Source: Solibacter sp039934035 (GTDB lineage Bacteria > Acidobacteriota > Terriglobia > Bryobacterales > Bryobacteraceae). From it: a DNA stretch of 64,000 bases. The number at the start of each line of letters is the position of its first letter. Positions within the stretch are counted from its first letter, which is position 1. Location of the stretch: contig JBDTMZ010000159.1 of NCBI GenBank assembly GCA_039934035.1, positions 1 to 64,000 of the forward strand. The letters run 5' to 3'. The translations under genes and the position numbers were made by a program. Shown piece after piece: positions 51,395-58,863 of the stretch. The notes beneath the pieces are model-generated. The model did not search any database and was not told the origin of the DNA. It worked only from the letters and a program-made list of their open reading frames with translations.

Positions 51395-51663
51395 TATTCA
51401 TCTTCTCCTCGATAGATTCTCCGCTGCAATTCGTCCATTGGGTACGCCGTGACGAATCGTATCTTGCCCGCCCGCTCGATCACGACAAATGTGAGCAGCC
51501 TGCCCCTGTTGGTCTCGCCAAGGCACAGCCTGCGACGCTCGTGTTTCCGTTTCTGCCGTTCGATCACCATCGGCCCATTCCGGTAGGCTTCCTCGCACTC
51601 ATCAGGAGTGATGCGGTGCCGAGCGATGTGTTCCACGTTCGCCGCGTCCCAATCAAACACCAT
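51394..51663 (-). CDS. brnT: BrnT-type ribonuclease toxin
   Basis: This 89-residue RelE-like RNase toxin matches BrnT: FDWDAANVEHIARHRITPDE at the start, RRLCLGETNRGRLLTFVVIE in the middle and the ending RIYRGEDE. Toxin precedes antitoxin, the usual brnTA order. Its ATG (51663) lies inside an inverted repeat, so repressor binding would block initiation of transcription and possibly translation. Confidence 0.93.
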   Translation of the reverse strand: MVFDWDAANVEHIARHRITPDECEEAYRNGPMVIERQKRKHERRRLCLGETNRGRLLTFVVIERAGKIRFVTAYPMDELQRRIYRGEDE

Positions 51664-51688
51664 TCGTATTTACAGTGTACATACGAAT
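51662..51688. promoter_or_regulatory. BrnA operator (inverted repeat) overlapping the brnT start
   Basis: ATTCGTAT (51662-51669) and ATACGAAT (51681-51688) are perfect 8-bp inverted arms with an 11-bp spacer. The left arm includes part of the brnT start codon. A short leader is implied. Confidence 0.7.
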
Positions 51689-51884
51689 CGACCCTCCCGC
51701 AACGCCGCTTTCAGTAAACCGGTCGATATACGGGTTATCGGAAAGTACGTGCCAAGTCCGCCCGACGCACGCTACACGGAACTGTTCGGTCACGGAATAA
51801 TCGGACTCAGCGATGATCGCGCGCAGCGCTTGTGACTACACAGCGAAAGTCCGATTCGTTTCGACCCGAACGGGACTGCAATGA

Positions 51885-52026
51885 TACACTGCGTAAGCGG
51901 TATGACGCACAGACTCTGAAATCTTGAAGTGCCCGGCGTGACCGGGTCACGAGCCGAATCCATCGACCCGTAGGCGGCCGTCTTCGCGCGCTGCGGGCCC
52001 GCATGGCCGGCAGAATGCGAGGAAGA
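51885..52026 (+). promoter_or_regulatory. Promoter and structured leader with competing hairpins
   Basis: An extended -10, TGATACACT (hexamer 51885-51890), would start transcription near 51897 and give a leader of about 130 nt. GTGCCCGG (51929-51936) can pair with CCGGGTCAC (51942-51950). CGGGTC (51943-51948) can instead pair with GACCCG (51965-51970). The two stems are mutually exclusive. A further palindrome TGCGGGCCCGCA lies at 51992-52003, flanked by CGGCC/GGCCG. This is the layout of a riboswitch or attenuator, but no known class is recognised. The rest of the 363-bp gap from 51664 holds no gene. Confidence 0.5.
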
Positions 52027-53157
52027 ATGACCACCACTGCAGAAACGTACGAATCCCTGCTTGAGCGGGTGTGCGCCGAGAGCGTCGCGCCCCATGCTGC
52101 CACTGTCGATCGGGACAGTGCTTTTCCCACGGAGTCGATCCGGGCCCTGGCTGCGACCGGGCTGTTGGGCGCGCTCAGTTCCGTCGCCTCCGGCGGTCTC
52201 GATCTCGGGATTCCCGGCGCCGCGCGCATCGTGAGGCGCGTCGCCGAGGAGTGTGGCTCGACGGCCATGGTTCTAACGATGCACTATTGCGGCGTCGCCG
52301 TCCTCGAGGCCCACGGGCCGCAGGAGGTCCGGGTCGCGGCAGCGTCGGGCGCGCACCTCAGCACGCTGGCATTTAGCGAAGCGGGATCGCGCAGCCATTT
52401 CTGGTCGCCCATCGGCACCGCCTCTGAGCTCGACGGCAATGTCCAACTCAACGCCAGCAAAAGCTGGGTCACCTCGGCCGCGCACGCCACGGCTTACATC
52501 TGGTCATCGCGGCCGCTGGCGGCAGACGGCGCGAGCACCCTCTGGCTCGTCCCCGCCTCCTCGCCCGGACTCACCGTGGCGGGCCCCTTCGAAGGCCTGG
52601 GCCTGCGCGGCAACGATTCGTCACCGGTCGCGGCGTCGGACGTCCGGGTCCCTGCATCCGCGATGCTCGGCGGCGACGGCCGCGGCTTCGAAATCATGAT
52701 GAGCATCGTCCTCCCGTTGTTCTCCGTCTTGAATGCGGCCTGCTCGAACGGCCTGATGGCGGGCGCAATCCGCCGCACGGTGGAGCACGTCACCGCGACG
52801 CGCCACAGCGATACGGGCACCAGTTTGGCGGACCTGCCCACCATCCGAAATTACATGGCGCGCATGCGCGTCAAGGCCGATCTGTCCGAGGCCCTGCTCG
52901 CCGACACCATCGCGGCCATCGCCGCCAACCGTGCCGACGCCATGGTGCGCGTGCTGGAGTGCAAGGCCGCCGCCGGCGAGTCCGCCAACGAAGTCCTTGA
53001 CCTGGCGATGAGGGTCTGCGGGGGCGCCGCATTCCGCAAGGGAGTGGGCGTGGAGAGGATCTTCCGCGATGCGCGTGCCGCGGGCGTGATGGCGCCGACC
53101 ACCGACGTCCTCTACGAATTCCTCGGCAAGGCTGTTTGCGGCATGCCCCTATTCTGA
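52027..53157 (+). CDS. Acyl-CoA-dehydrogenase-like flavoprotein (DszC-like)
   Basis: This 376-residue protein has the N-terminal helical, beta and C-terminal helical layout of acyl-CoA dehydrogenases; FAD-site features appear in LSTLAFSEAGSRSHFWSPIG and SAAHATAYIW. The region normally holding the catalytic Glu (IYEGT) reads RDARAAGVMAPTTDVLY and lacks it, as in flavin monooxygenases of the DszC type. It is therefore more likely a monooxygenase or a non-CoA enzyme than a beta-oxidation dehydrogenase. I chose ATG 52027, with GAGGAAG just before it. The next gene starts 11 nt after its stop, in the same operon. Confidence 0.82.
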   Translation: MTTTAETYESLLERVCAESVAPHAATVDRDSAFPTESIRALAATGLLGALSSVASGGLDLGIPGAARIVRRVAEECGSTAMVLTMHYCGVAVLEAHGPQEVRVAAASGAHLSTLAFSEAGSRSHFWSPIGTASELDGNVQLNASKSWVTSAAHATAYIWSSRPLAADGASTLWLVPASSPGLTVAGPFEGLGLRGNDSSPVAASDVRVPASAMLGGDGRGFEIMMSIVLPLFSVLNAACSNGLMAGAIRRTVEHVTATRHSDTGTSLADLPTIRNYMARMRVKADLSEALLADTIAAIAANRADAMVRVLECKAAAGESANEVLDLAMRVCGGAAFRKGVGVERIFRDARAAGVMAPTTDVLYEFLGKAVCGMPLF

Positions 53158-53168
53158 AGGAGCGAACC

Positions 53169-54026
53169 ATGGACGAGAACACATTACTGCTGGGCGCCGT
53201 CGCCTACGACCCGAAGGTGGTCACCATCTGGGATGGCTTCCAAACCTATTTCGACCGGCAGGGACTCAAGTTCGACTACATTCTATATACGAATTACGAA
53301 CGTCAGGTCGAAGCGCTGGTTGCGGGCCACATACACGTGGCGTGGAATTCGCCCCTCGCCTGGCTGCAGTGCGAGCGGATCGCGGGCAAGCTCGGTCGGC
53401 GTGCTGTGGCGATCTGCATGCGCGATACCGACCGCGACCTGGTTTCCGTCATCGTGACGCGCGAGGGTGGTCCGGTGCGGAGCCTGAACGACCTGAAGGG
53501 CCGCCGAGTCGCCGTCGGTGCGAACGACTCGCCGCAGGCCACTCTGATTCCGCTCGAGCACCTGGCGCGGCACGGACTCGAGGCCCACCGCGATTTCGAA
53601 GTGGTGCTCTTCGACCGGCTGGTGGGCAAGCACGGCGACCATATCGGCGGGGAACGCGACGCCGCCCGCGCGCTGGTTCGCGGCAATTGCGATGCCGCGT
53701 GCATGATCGACAGCAACCTGCTGCTCTTCGCTCAGGAGGGCACGCTGCCCTCGGGGTCCGTTCGCACCCTTGCGACCACGCCGGAGTACGACCACTGCAA
53801 CTTCACGATCCTGGAGAATGGCAAGTCCGCATCGTTGGAACGTTTCCGCGAACTGCTGCTCGGCATGTCGTACGAAGATCCGGAGGTGCGGCGGTTGCTC
53901 GATCTGGAAGGCCTGAAACGCTGGCTTCCCGGGCGCACGCAGGGGTACGATCTGCTCGCGAAAGCGGTCGACCGCTTCGGGTACCTCGACGAATTCACGG
54001 CCGCGGTCGCATCGCGATGCACGTAG
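53169..54026 (+). CDS. PhnD-like periplasmic-binding-protein fold without signal peptide
   Basis: The protein has 285 residues. The two-lobed PhnD/type-2 binding fold is indicated by ERQVEALVAGHIHVAWNSP, then SLNDLKGRRVAVGANDSPQA and LVRGNCDAACMIDSN, equivalent to PhnD ligand regions. It begins MDENTLLLGAVAYDP with no signal peptide or lipobox, so it should be cytoplasmic. No ABC permease or ATPase of the phosphonate type is near. It could be a sensor, carrier or enzyme, as in the THI5/NMT1 and MqnA branches of this fold. GAAGGAG precedes ATG 53169. It overlaps the next gene by 10 nt. Confidence 0.8.
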   Translation: MDENTLLLGAVAYDPKVVTIWDGFQTYFDRQGLKFDYILYTNYERQVEALVAGHIHVAWNSPLAWLQCERIAGKLGRRAVAICMRDTDRDLVSVIVTREGGPVRSLNDLKGRRVAVGANDSPQATLIPLEHLARHGLEAHRDFEVVLFDRLVGKHGDHIGGERDAARALVRGNCDAACMIDSNLLLFAQEGTLPSGSVRTLATTPEYDHCNFTILENGKSASLERFRELLLGMSYEDPEVRRLLDLEGLKRWLPGRTQGYDLLAKAVDRFGYLDEFTAAVASRCT

Positions 54027-55210
54027 ATTTGGAGGAGCTCCGCTTCGAGCGCGGCGGAGTGCTGCTGGTCAAACGCGCCCTGCGTCTGGCCGCCGTGGGG
54101 GACGCGGTTACCGTGGCAGGACGCCATCCCGATCTGGCCGTTCATCTGCGTGCCTGGTGCCGTGCCGAGGGGCATGAGTTCCAGCCGGTGGACGCTGGAA
54201 CCGGCCACGCCGTGATCGTGCGAGGTCCCGCATCGGACCAGCGGTGGTGCGCTGCCGAGAGAGCGGGCCGGGCCGATGCTCGTGAAGCCGGAGCCGTGGT
54301 GGACAGGCCTTCGCGGCGATGGGGGCTGGCCCCGCGAGGGGCGCTGGTCGAAGCCGGCTCGCCGGAATTCCATTTCGCGCTGGACCGCAAAATAGAGGTC
54401 TGGTCGGGAGACGCCGCGCGCATGTACGCGCAGGCTGCCGCGGCGCAGTGGGACCCGGCGACGGCCGTGCCCTGGGATGCGGAGTTCGAGCTGCCTGCCG
54501 AGGTGGAAGACGCCATCGTGCAGGTGATGACGTTCCTCATCGAAAATGAGACGGCCGCGCTCGTGGTGCCCAGCCGCTTCCTCGCGCAGCTGCATCCTCA
54601 CTTTCGCGAGGTGATGCAGGTGCTGGCGATTCAGGCCGCCGACGAGGCGCGGCACATCGAAGTGTTCACGCGACGGGCGCTGCTGAAGCGAAAGGAACTC
54701 GGTCTTTCGACAGCGGGCGGGCAGGCCTCCCTGCAGACGCTGGTCGACGAGCCGAACTTCGCGATCGCGGCGTTTCTGCTATCGGTTCTGGGCGAAGGGA
54801 CTTTCTTGAATCTGCTCTGGTTCCTCGAACGCGTCGCGCCAGACCCCGTCACCGCCGCGGTGTGCCGGCTCGCCGCGCAAGACGAAGCCCGCCACGTCGC
54901 CTTCGGGATGTCGCACCTGCGCGAGCATCTGGAGGCCACTCCCTCGCTGGGAGTTACGCTGATGAACTCGGTCCGGCAGAGGCACGAAAGTCTCCGTGAC
55001 ACGGCGGGCTTGAACGCCGAGGTGTTCGATGCGCTGGTGCTGCTCGCCGCGGGATCGTGGGAGCACGCGGAGATCGGCCGGGGGCATGACACAGTGGCTG
55101 CACTCGTCCAGGAGATGCACGGCGGCCGCAAGAAGCGGCTCCTGAAGCTCGGATTCAGCGATGCCGACGCGGAAGAGATGGCCGCCCTTCACACTCGGAA
55201 TTTCATGTAG
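54017..55210 (+). CDS. Degenerate TusA-like domain fused to a diiron four-helix-bundle protein
   Basis: The protein has 397 residues. Residues 1-70 follow the TusA/SirA pattern (VKRALRLAAVGDAVTVAG, LRAWCRAEGHEF), but the sulfur-carrying Cys-Pro motif near residue 10 is replaced by FERGG. Residues about 165-330 form a ferritin-like diiron bundle with all ligands: Glu178 region (ENET), Glu210/His213 (DEARH), Glu260 (GEG) and Glu290/His293 (DEARH). The fusion suggests an oxygen-activating enzyme whose partner domain binds rather than transfers sulfur. It overlaps the binding-protein gene by 10 nt and closes the operon. Confidence 0.8.
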   Translation: MHVDLEELRFERGGVLLVKRALRLAAVGDAVTVAGRHPDLAVHLRAWCRAEGHEFQPVDAGTGHAVIVRGPASDQRWCAAERAGRADAREAGAVVDRPSRRWGLAPRGALVEAGSPEFHFALDRKIEVWSGDAARMYAQAAAAQWDPATAVPWDAEFELPAEVEDAIVQVMTFLIENETAALVVPSRFLAQLHPHFREVMQVLAIQAADEARHIEVFTRRALLKRKELGLSTAGGQASLQTLVDEPNFAIAAFLLSVLGEGTFLNLLWFLERVAPDPVTAAVCRLAAQDEARHVAFGMSHLREHLEATPSLGVTLMNSVRQRHESLRDTAGLNAEVFDALVLLAAGSWEHAEIGRGHDTVAALVQEMHGGRKKRLLKLGFSDADAEEMAALHTRNFM

Positions 55211-55302
55211 CAGGCCGTAGCCTGCGCCGCGCCGTACACGCTGATTCGCGCAGAGCGGCCCTCGTGCCGCCAACAGCCGCAAGCAGCGACGAAGCAGTGT
55301 GC

Positions 55303-56382
55303 CTACCGTCGCGCCGAGTAATCGTGCCAGACGTATTCGAGCGCCTGGGGCAGGGAATTGTTGATCACTTTCCTCTGGGTGTGGCCCGCACCTTTCGAAT
55401 AAACGAACTGGTAGGCGTAGCCCTTATCCTTGAGAACTTTGGCCAGCCGGGAGTTTGCGGTGACCCAATTGCGGCGGGCCTCCGAGGGTGTTTTGGAGCC
55501 ATTGTCGTTCTCCGAAACCTGGATCCACATTCGAAGAGGCTTCTTTTCGTTGCCGGGGAATAGGTGCTCGATATATTCATAGGCGCCGAGCGGCGCTTCC
55601 GGACCGTTGCGGAGGTTGACGAAAGTTCCGGAATAGCTGAGGACGCGGTGATAGAGGTCAGGGCGGAACCAAGCCATGGTCAGCGCTGCCGCTCCTCCGG
55701 AACTGCCGCCCAGCGTCATCCGGGCGTCGGGGTTCTTGGAGAGCTTCAGGTTGGCTTCCTTCTCGGCGCGCGGCAGGACTTCGGCTTCCACGAATTCCGT
55801 GTACTTGGAGGAAACGGTGTCGTATTCCATGCTCCGTCCGGGGCCCCCGTTATCGATCATGACCGCAGCCATGGCAGGCAGGCGCTGGTCATAGATCATG
55901 TTGTCGAGGATGGTCGGCAGGTTATAGCGCATGCCATAAGCGTCGGCGGCAACGATCACCGGAACTTCGGTGCCGGCGACATATCCCGCCGGAACATAGA
56001 CGCAGACGTGACGCTGAATCGCGCCGTTGGTCCCTGGGTAGAACTTGCTTTCCGCGGAGTTCATGACGAACTCGATCACCTTGCCTTCCGGAACGCCGGC
56101 CCGCTTGGCGAGTTCCGGCGCGGTGGGATACGCAGGCCCATGGGAATAGTCGCCAGCGGCGAGGTTCTGTCCCCAGGTGGGAAGGTCCATCAGCTTGGCG
56201 ATTTCGGCGACATCGGCGGCCGCTTGTGGTGCGGGCGTTCGAGCGCCCGCCCCCGGACCGCGGCCCGCTCCTTGATTGCCGGCGTTGGCAGGGGGAGGCG
56301 CAGGCGGCGGTATGCAAGGCACGGATGGCATCTGGGCGAACGCAGATGGAATAAGGAGCAGAGATACGATCAAAAACTTCAT
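55303..56382 (-). CDS. Secreted CE1-type esterase
   Basis: This 359-residue exported alpha/beta hydrolase is of the enterochelin-esterase-like type. The signal peptide KFLIVSLLLIPSAFAQ is followed by a Pro/Gly/Ala-rich stretch (about 20-55). Catalytic features are the nucleophile elbow GGSSGGAAAL, a likely acid in SENDNGSK and His in GAGHTQRK. It lacks the N-terminal E-set domain of its neighbours. I chose ATG 56382 because the signal peptide begins there and GGAGGGA lies 11 nt upstream. It is on the opposite strand to the diiron operon, ending 92 bp from it. Confidence 0.88.
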   Translation of the reverse strand: MKFLIVSLLLIPSAFAQMPSVPCIPPPAPPPANAGNQGAGRGPGAGARTPAPQAAADVAEIAKLMDLPTWGQNLAAGDYSHGPAYPTAPELAKRAGVPEGKVIEFVMNSAESKFYPGTNGAIQRHVCVYVPAGYVAGTEVPVIVAADAYGMRYNLPTILDNMIYDQRLPAMAAVMIDNGGPGRSMEYDTVSSKYTEFVEAEVLPRAEKEANLKLSKNPDARMTLGGSSGGAAALTMAWFRPDLYHRVLSYSGTFVNLRNGPEAPLGAYEYIEHLFPGNEKKPLRMWIQVSENDNGSKTPSEARRNWVTANSRLAKVLKDKGYAYQFVYSKGAGHTQRKVINNSLPQALEYVWHDYSARR

Positions 56383-56509
56383 GGTTTCGGGAGTCCCTCC
56401 AAGCTTCAAACACTTTACAGCAATTCCCGTTCGAATGGAAAGTTGAGGGGACACGATCGCGCAAAAGGGGACGTCGCGAATTCCGCGGCGTATGGTCACT
56501 GACGGGCGG

Positions 56510-56902
56510 TCAGGCCACGACGTGCAGGCCGAGGTGTTTCACGAACGGATCGAAATCCCGGTCATTGTGCAGCAGGGTAAACCCGCTTACGATGCACCGG
56601 GTTGCGATTACGCTATCGATGGTCTTACGGACCGTCACGCCCAGTTTCCGCAGAGTGCGAAAATTCCTGGCCGCCTGGATCGCGACGTCCTCGCCGCCCA
56701 GTTCTACTACCCTCAGCGACGTCAGCATTTTACGGACCCGGTTGAAGTCTCGTTCGTTACTGAAGCCCTGCAGGACCTCTGTCAGAATCAGGTCACCGAC
56801 AGCCAACGGCTCCCGGCCAAGCAGGCTATCCAGTTTACCGGTCTGGGAATCGATGGTGCCCCTGAAATAATCAATCCAGACGCTGGAGTCGACCAGAATC
56901 AA
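56510..56902 (-). CDS. vapC: VapC-type PIN-domain RNase toxin
   Basis: This 130-residue ribonuclease has acidic PIN residues at ILVDSSVWIDYF (Asp5), LTEVLQGF (Glu), and TIDSVIATRC with HNDRDFDPF near the end. The start codon is TTG 56902, overlapping the vapB stop (TTGA), so it is translationally coupled. VapC toxins often cleave tRNA or rRNA; the target here is unknown. Confidence 0.93.
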   Translation of the reverse strand: MILVDSSVWIDYFRGTIDSQTGKLDSLLGREPLAVGDLILTEVLQGFSNERDFNRVRKMLTSLRVVELGGEDVAIQAARNFRTLRKLGVTVRKTIDSVIATRCIVSGFTLLHNDRDFDPFVKHLGLHVVA

Positions 56903-57093
56903 CGGTCACTCCTCATGGCGCTCAAATCTCCCTGCCAATCCAGTTTGCCGCGGAAGTTGCGGATCTCGCCCTGCTTCGTTAAGCGCAACAGCGTCCGCAG
57001 CGCTTCTTCCACGGCCTCTCGTTTGGTCTTCAGCCCTGTCGCGCGAAGCGTGTCGCGCATCAATTTATCGTCAATCACGATGTTCGTTCTCAT
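56899..57093 (-). CDS. vapB: VapB-type antitoxin
   Basis: This 64-residue ribbon-helix-helix antitoxin of the common short type reads MRTNIVIDDKLMRDTLRATG then KREAVEEALRTLLRL, the standard DNA-binding part, followed by a charged toxin-binding tail (FRGKLDWQGDLSAMRSD). It precedes vapC and overlaps it by 4 nt. The inverted repeat just upstream is its probable operator. Confidence 0.94.
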   Translation of the reverse strand: MRTNIVIDDKLMRDTLRATGLKTKREAVEEALRTLLRLTKQGEIRNFRGKLDWQGDLSAMRSDR

Positions 57094-57095
57094 CG

Positions 57096-57125
57096 ATGTG
57101 TATTCCTAATGTCGATTATACACAT
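57096..57125. promoter_or_regulatory. VapB operator (inverted repeat)
   Basis: ATGTGTAT (57096-57103) and ATACACAT (57118-57125) are perfect 8-bp inverted arms with a 14-bp spacer, starting 3 bp upstream of the vapB start codon. It fits autoregulation by the VapBC complex. Confidence 0.7.
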
Positions 57126-57264
57126 TATGGCTGAGCCCTCACCGGCTTCGGTTGGGATTGCCTGAAGGCACATCAGGCGAATTGCTGGTGACGAGCAACC
57201 GCGAGCAGGCCCGCGCGGACGCGAGCCTGCTCTTTCCGTTGTAACGGACAATCCGGAAGGCTAC

Positions 57265-58863
57265 CTACCTTCCGCCGCGGCCGCCGCCGCCCGGTGGGAG
57301 CATGGCGAGTAATTCGTGATCCGGATCGTTTTGCGCGCCACTCTTGGTGTCGAACACCATCGTGGGCTTCTGCGCCGGAGTGTAGGCCGGCCACGGCACT
57401 TCCGGCGTACTGGGATTTCCCGTTTTCGCGAACGCGAAGAACGCGCCTGCCATGTAGTCCGCCATCCTCTTCCCATCGGCCGACCCCGCGGTGAGCGGCC
57501 ACAGTTCAGGATTGTGGAAGATGAGCGGCACGTCCGTGCCGTGCACTGAGCCGTAACGCCCATCCATAAAAGGAGCGGGCCACTTCAACAGATACAGGAA
57601 TGACGGCGCCTTCCCGAGCGCCGCTTTGCGCTCGATCACCGTGCGAGTGTTGGCTCGGACTCCGCGATCGCTCGCGATGCGCGCCAGCACGTTGGCCGGT
57701 GAGAGTTTCGGCGCGGCCGCACGGTACGCCTTCCAGATCTTGTCGGCGTCGTTGCCCAGCGCGGTCTTGGCTTCCGCCTGCGCGGCCGCTTCGTCCAGAG
57801 CGAAATTGGTGCGACTGAGATTGCTGTCCTCCGAATTGCTGCCGCCGAGCATCGGCACGTCCGCGGAGACCGCGGGCGCATCGGGGTCGAAGGGATCGCG
57901 CGGCATCACCGTGCCATCCACCACCGGACTGAACTGCGCGCCCGACGCGCCACCGGCGCCAATCAGGAATTCATACGGCATCTGCTGCAATTCGCGGAAG
58001 CGCGCCTTGGGCAGCGAGAGTTGCGCCATCAGGCGCTCCGCGCTGCGGGCGGCATTCTCCTTCGTACCGCTGCGCAGAGCGGCGCCGCTTTGAATGGCGG
58101 CGCGGTGGAACAGGCCCTTCGCCGAGGGCATCGCCATCAGGTGGCAGACTTTGGATCCGCCGCCGGACTGTCCGAATATCATCACCCTTCCCGGGTCGCC
58201 GCCGAACGCCTCGATATTCTCCTTCACCCACTGCAAGGCGAGCACAATATCCATCATGCCCACCACCCCGGACTGCGCGAATTCCGGCGCAAGGTCGCCC
58301 AGATGCAGGTAGCCGAGCGCACCCAAACGGTGATTGATGGTCACGACCACCGCGCCCATCTTGGCCAGCGCCGTGCCGTCGAACACCGGATTGTGGCTGG
58401 TGCCGCTGGTGAAGCCGCCTCCGTGGATGGAGAACATGACGGGACGTTTGCCGCCGTCCTTCAGGCCCGTGGTAGTGACGTTGAGGACGAGGCAGTCCTC
58501 GCCGGGACCGCCGGGCTTGATGGCCCACTGCGTCGAATGCGTGTAATCGTAATTGCCGCTGGCGAGCGATTGCGGCGCGAGGTGACCCCAATTCACGGCC
58601 TCGCGCACGTCTTTCCACGGCGCGGGCTTTTGCGGCGGCATGAAGCGATTCTTGCCCGAGGTATCCGCGCCGTAGGGCACGCCGCGGAACACATGGACGC
58701 CGTTTTCAGTGCGCCCGCGCAGTTTGCCGTAGGTGGTGTCAGCCACGGGCGCGGCGCCGGCGGAACGCGCGGCGGTCGCCACGAAAGGAACAGCGAGCGC
58801 GGCACGAGCGCCGGTCATCAGCAGGGAACTATTGCTCAGAAACGTTCGGCGATTGGATTTCAT
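57265..58863 (-). CDS. Secreted type-B carboxylesterase (second copy)
   Basis: This 532-residue carboxylesterase is paralogous to 37031-38713. It has a twin-arginine-like start (NRRTFLSNSSLLMTGARAA), the motif FRGVPYGADT, oxyanion-hole VMFSIHGGGFTSGTS, nucleophile elbow VMIFGQSGGGSK and the His region SVHGTDVPLIFHNPE. The C-terminus is a Gly/Arg tail (PPGGGGRGGR). Its start overlaps the stop of the upstream esterase gene (ATGA), so the two are cotranscribed. A role in removing acyl groups from plant polymers or related esters is inferred. Confidence 0.92.
   Translation of the reverse strand: MKSNRRTFLSNSSLLMTGARAALAVPFVATAARSAGAAPVADTTYGKLRGRTENGVHVFRGVPYGADTSGKNRFMPPQKPAPWKDVREAVNWGHLAPQSLASGNYDYTHSTQWAIKPGGPGEDCLVLNVTTTGLKDGGKRPVMFSIHGGGFTSGTSHNPVFDGTALAKMGAVVVTINHRLGALGYLHLGDLAPEFAQSGVVGMMDIVLALQWVKENIEAFGGDPGRVMIFGQSGGGSKVCHLMAMPSAKGLFHRAAIQSGAALRSGTKENAARSAERLMAQLSLPKARFRELQQMPYEFLIGAGGASGAQFSPVVDGTVMPRDPFDPDAPAVSADVPMLGGSNSEDSNLSRTNFALDEAAAQAEAKTALGNDADKIWKAYRAAAPKLSPANVLARIASDRGVRANTRTVIERKAALGKAPSFLYLLKWPAPFMDGRYGSVHGTDVPLIFHNPELWPLTAGSADGKRMADYMAGAFFAFAKTGNPSTPEVPWPAYTPAQKPTMVFDTKSGAQNDPDHELLAMLPPGGGGRGGR

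Noticed and set aside
51608..51835. Plus-strand frame of 75 codons between brnT and the redox operon
   Set aside because: It overlaps brnT and its operator, has no ribosome site and no recognisable family; a decayed gene is possible but unsupported.
53342..54016. Upstream extension of the diiron protein frame to 53342
   Set aside because: It would overlap nearly the whole binding-protein gene; the TusA-like domain begins at ATG 54017.
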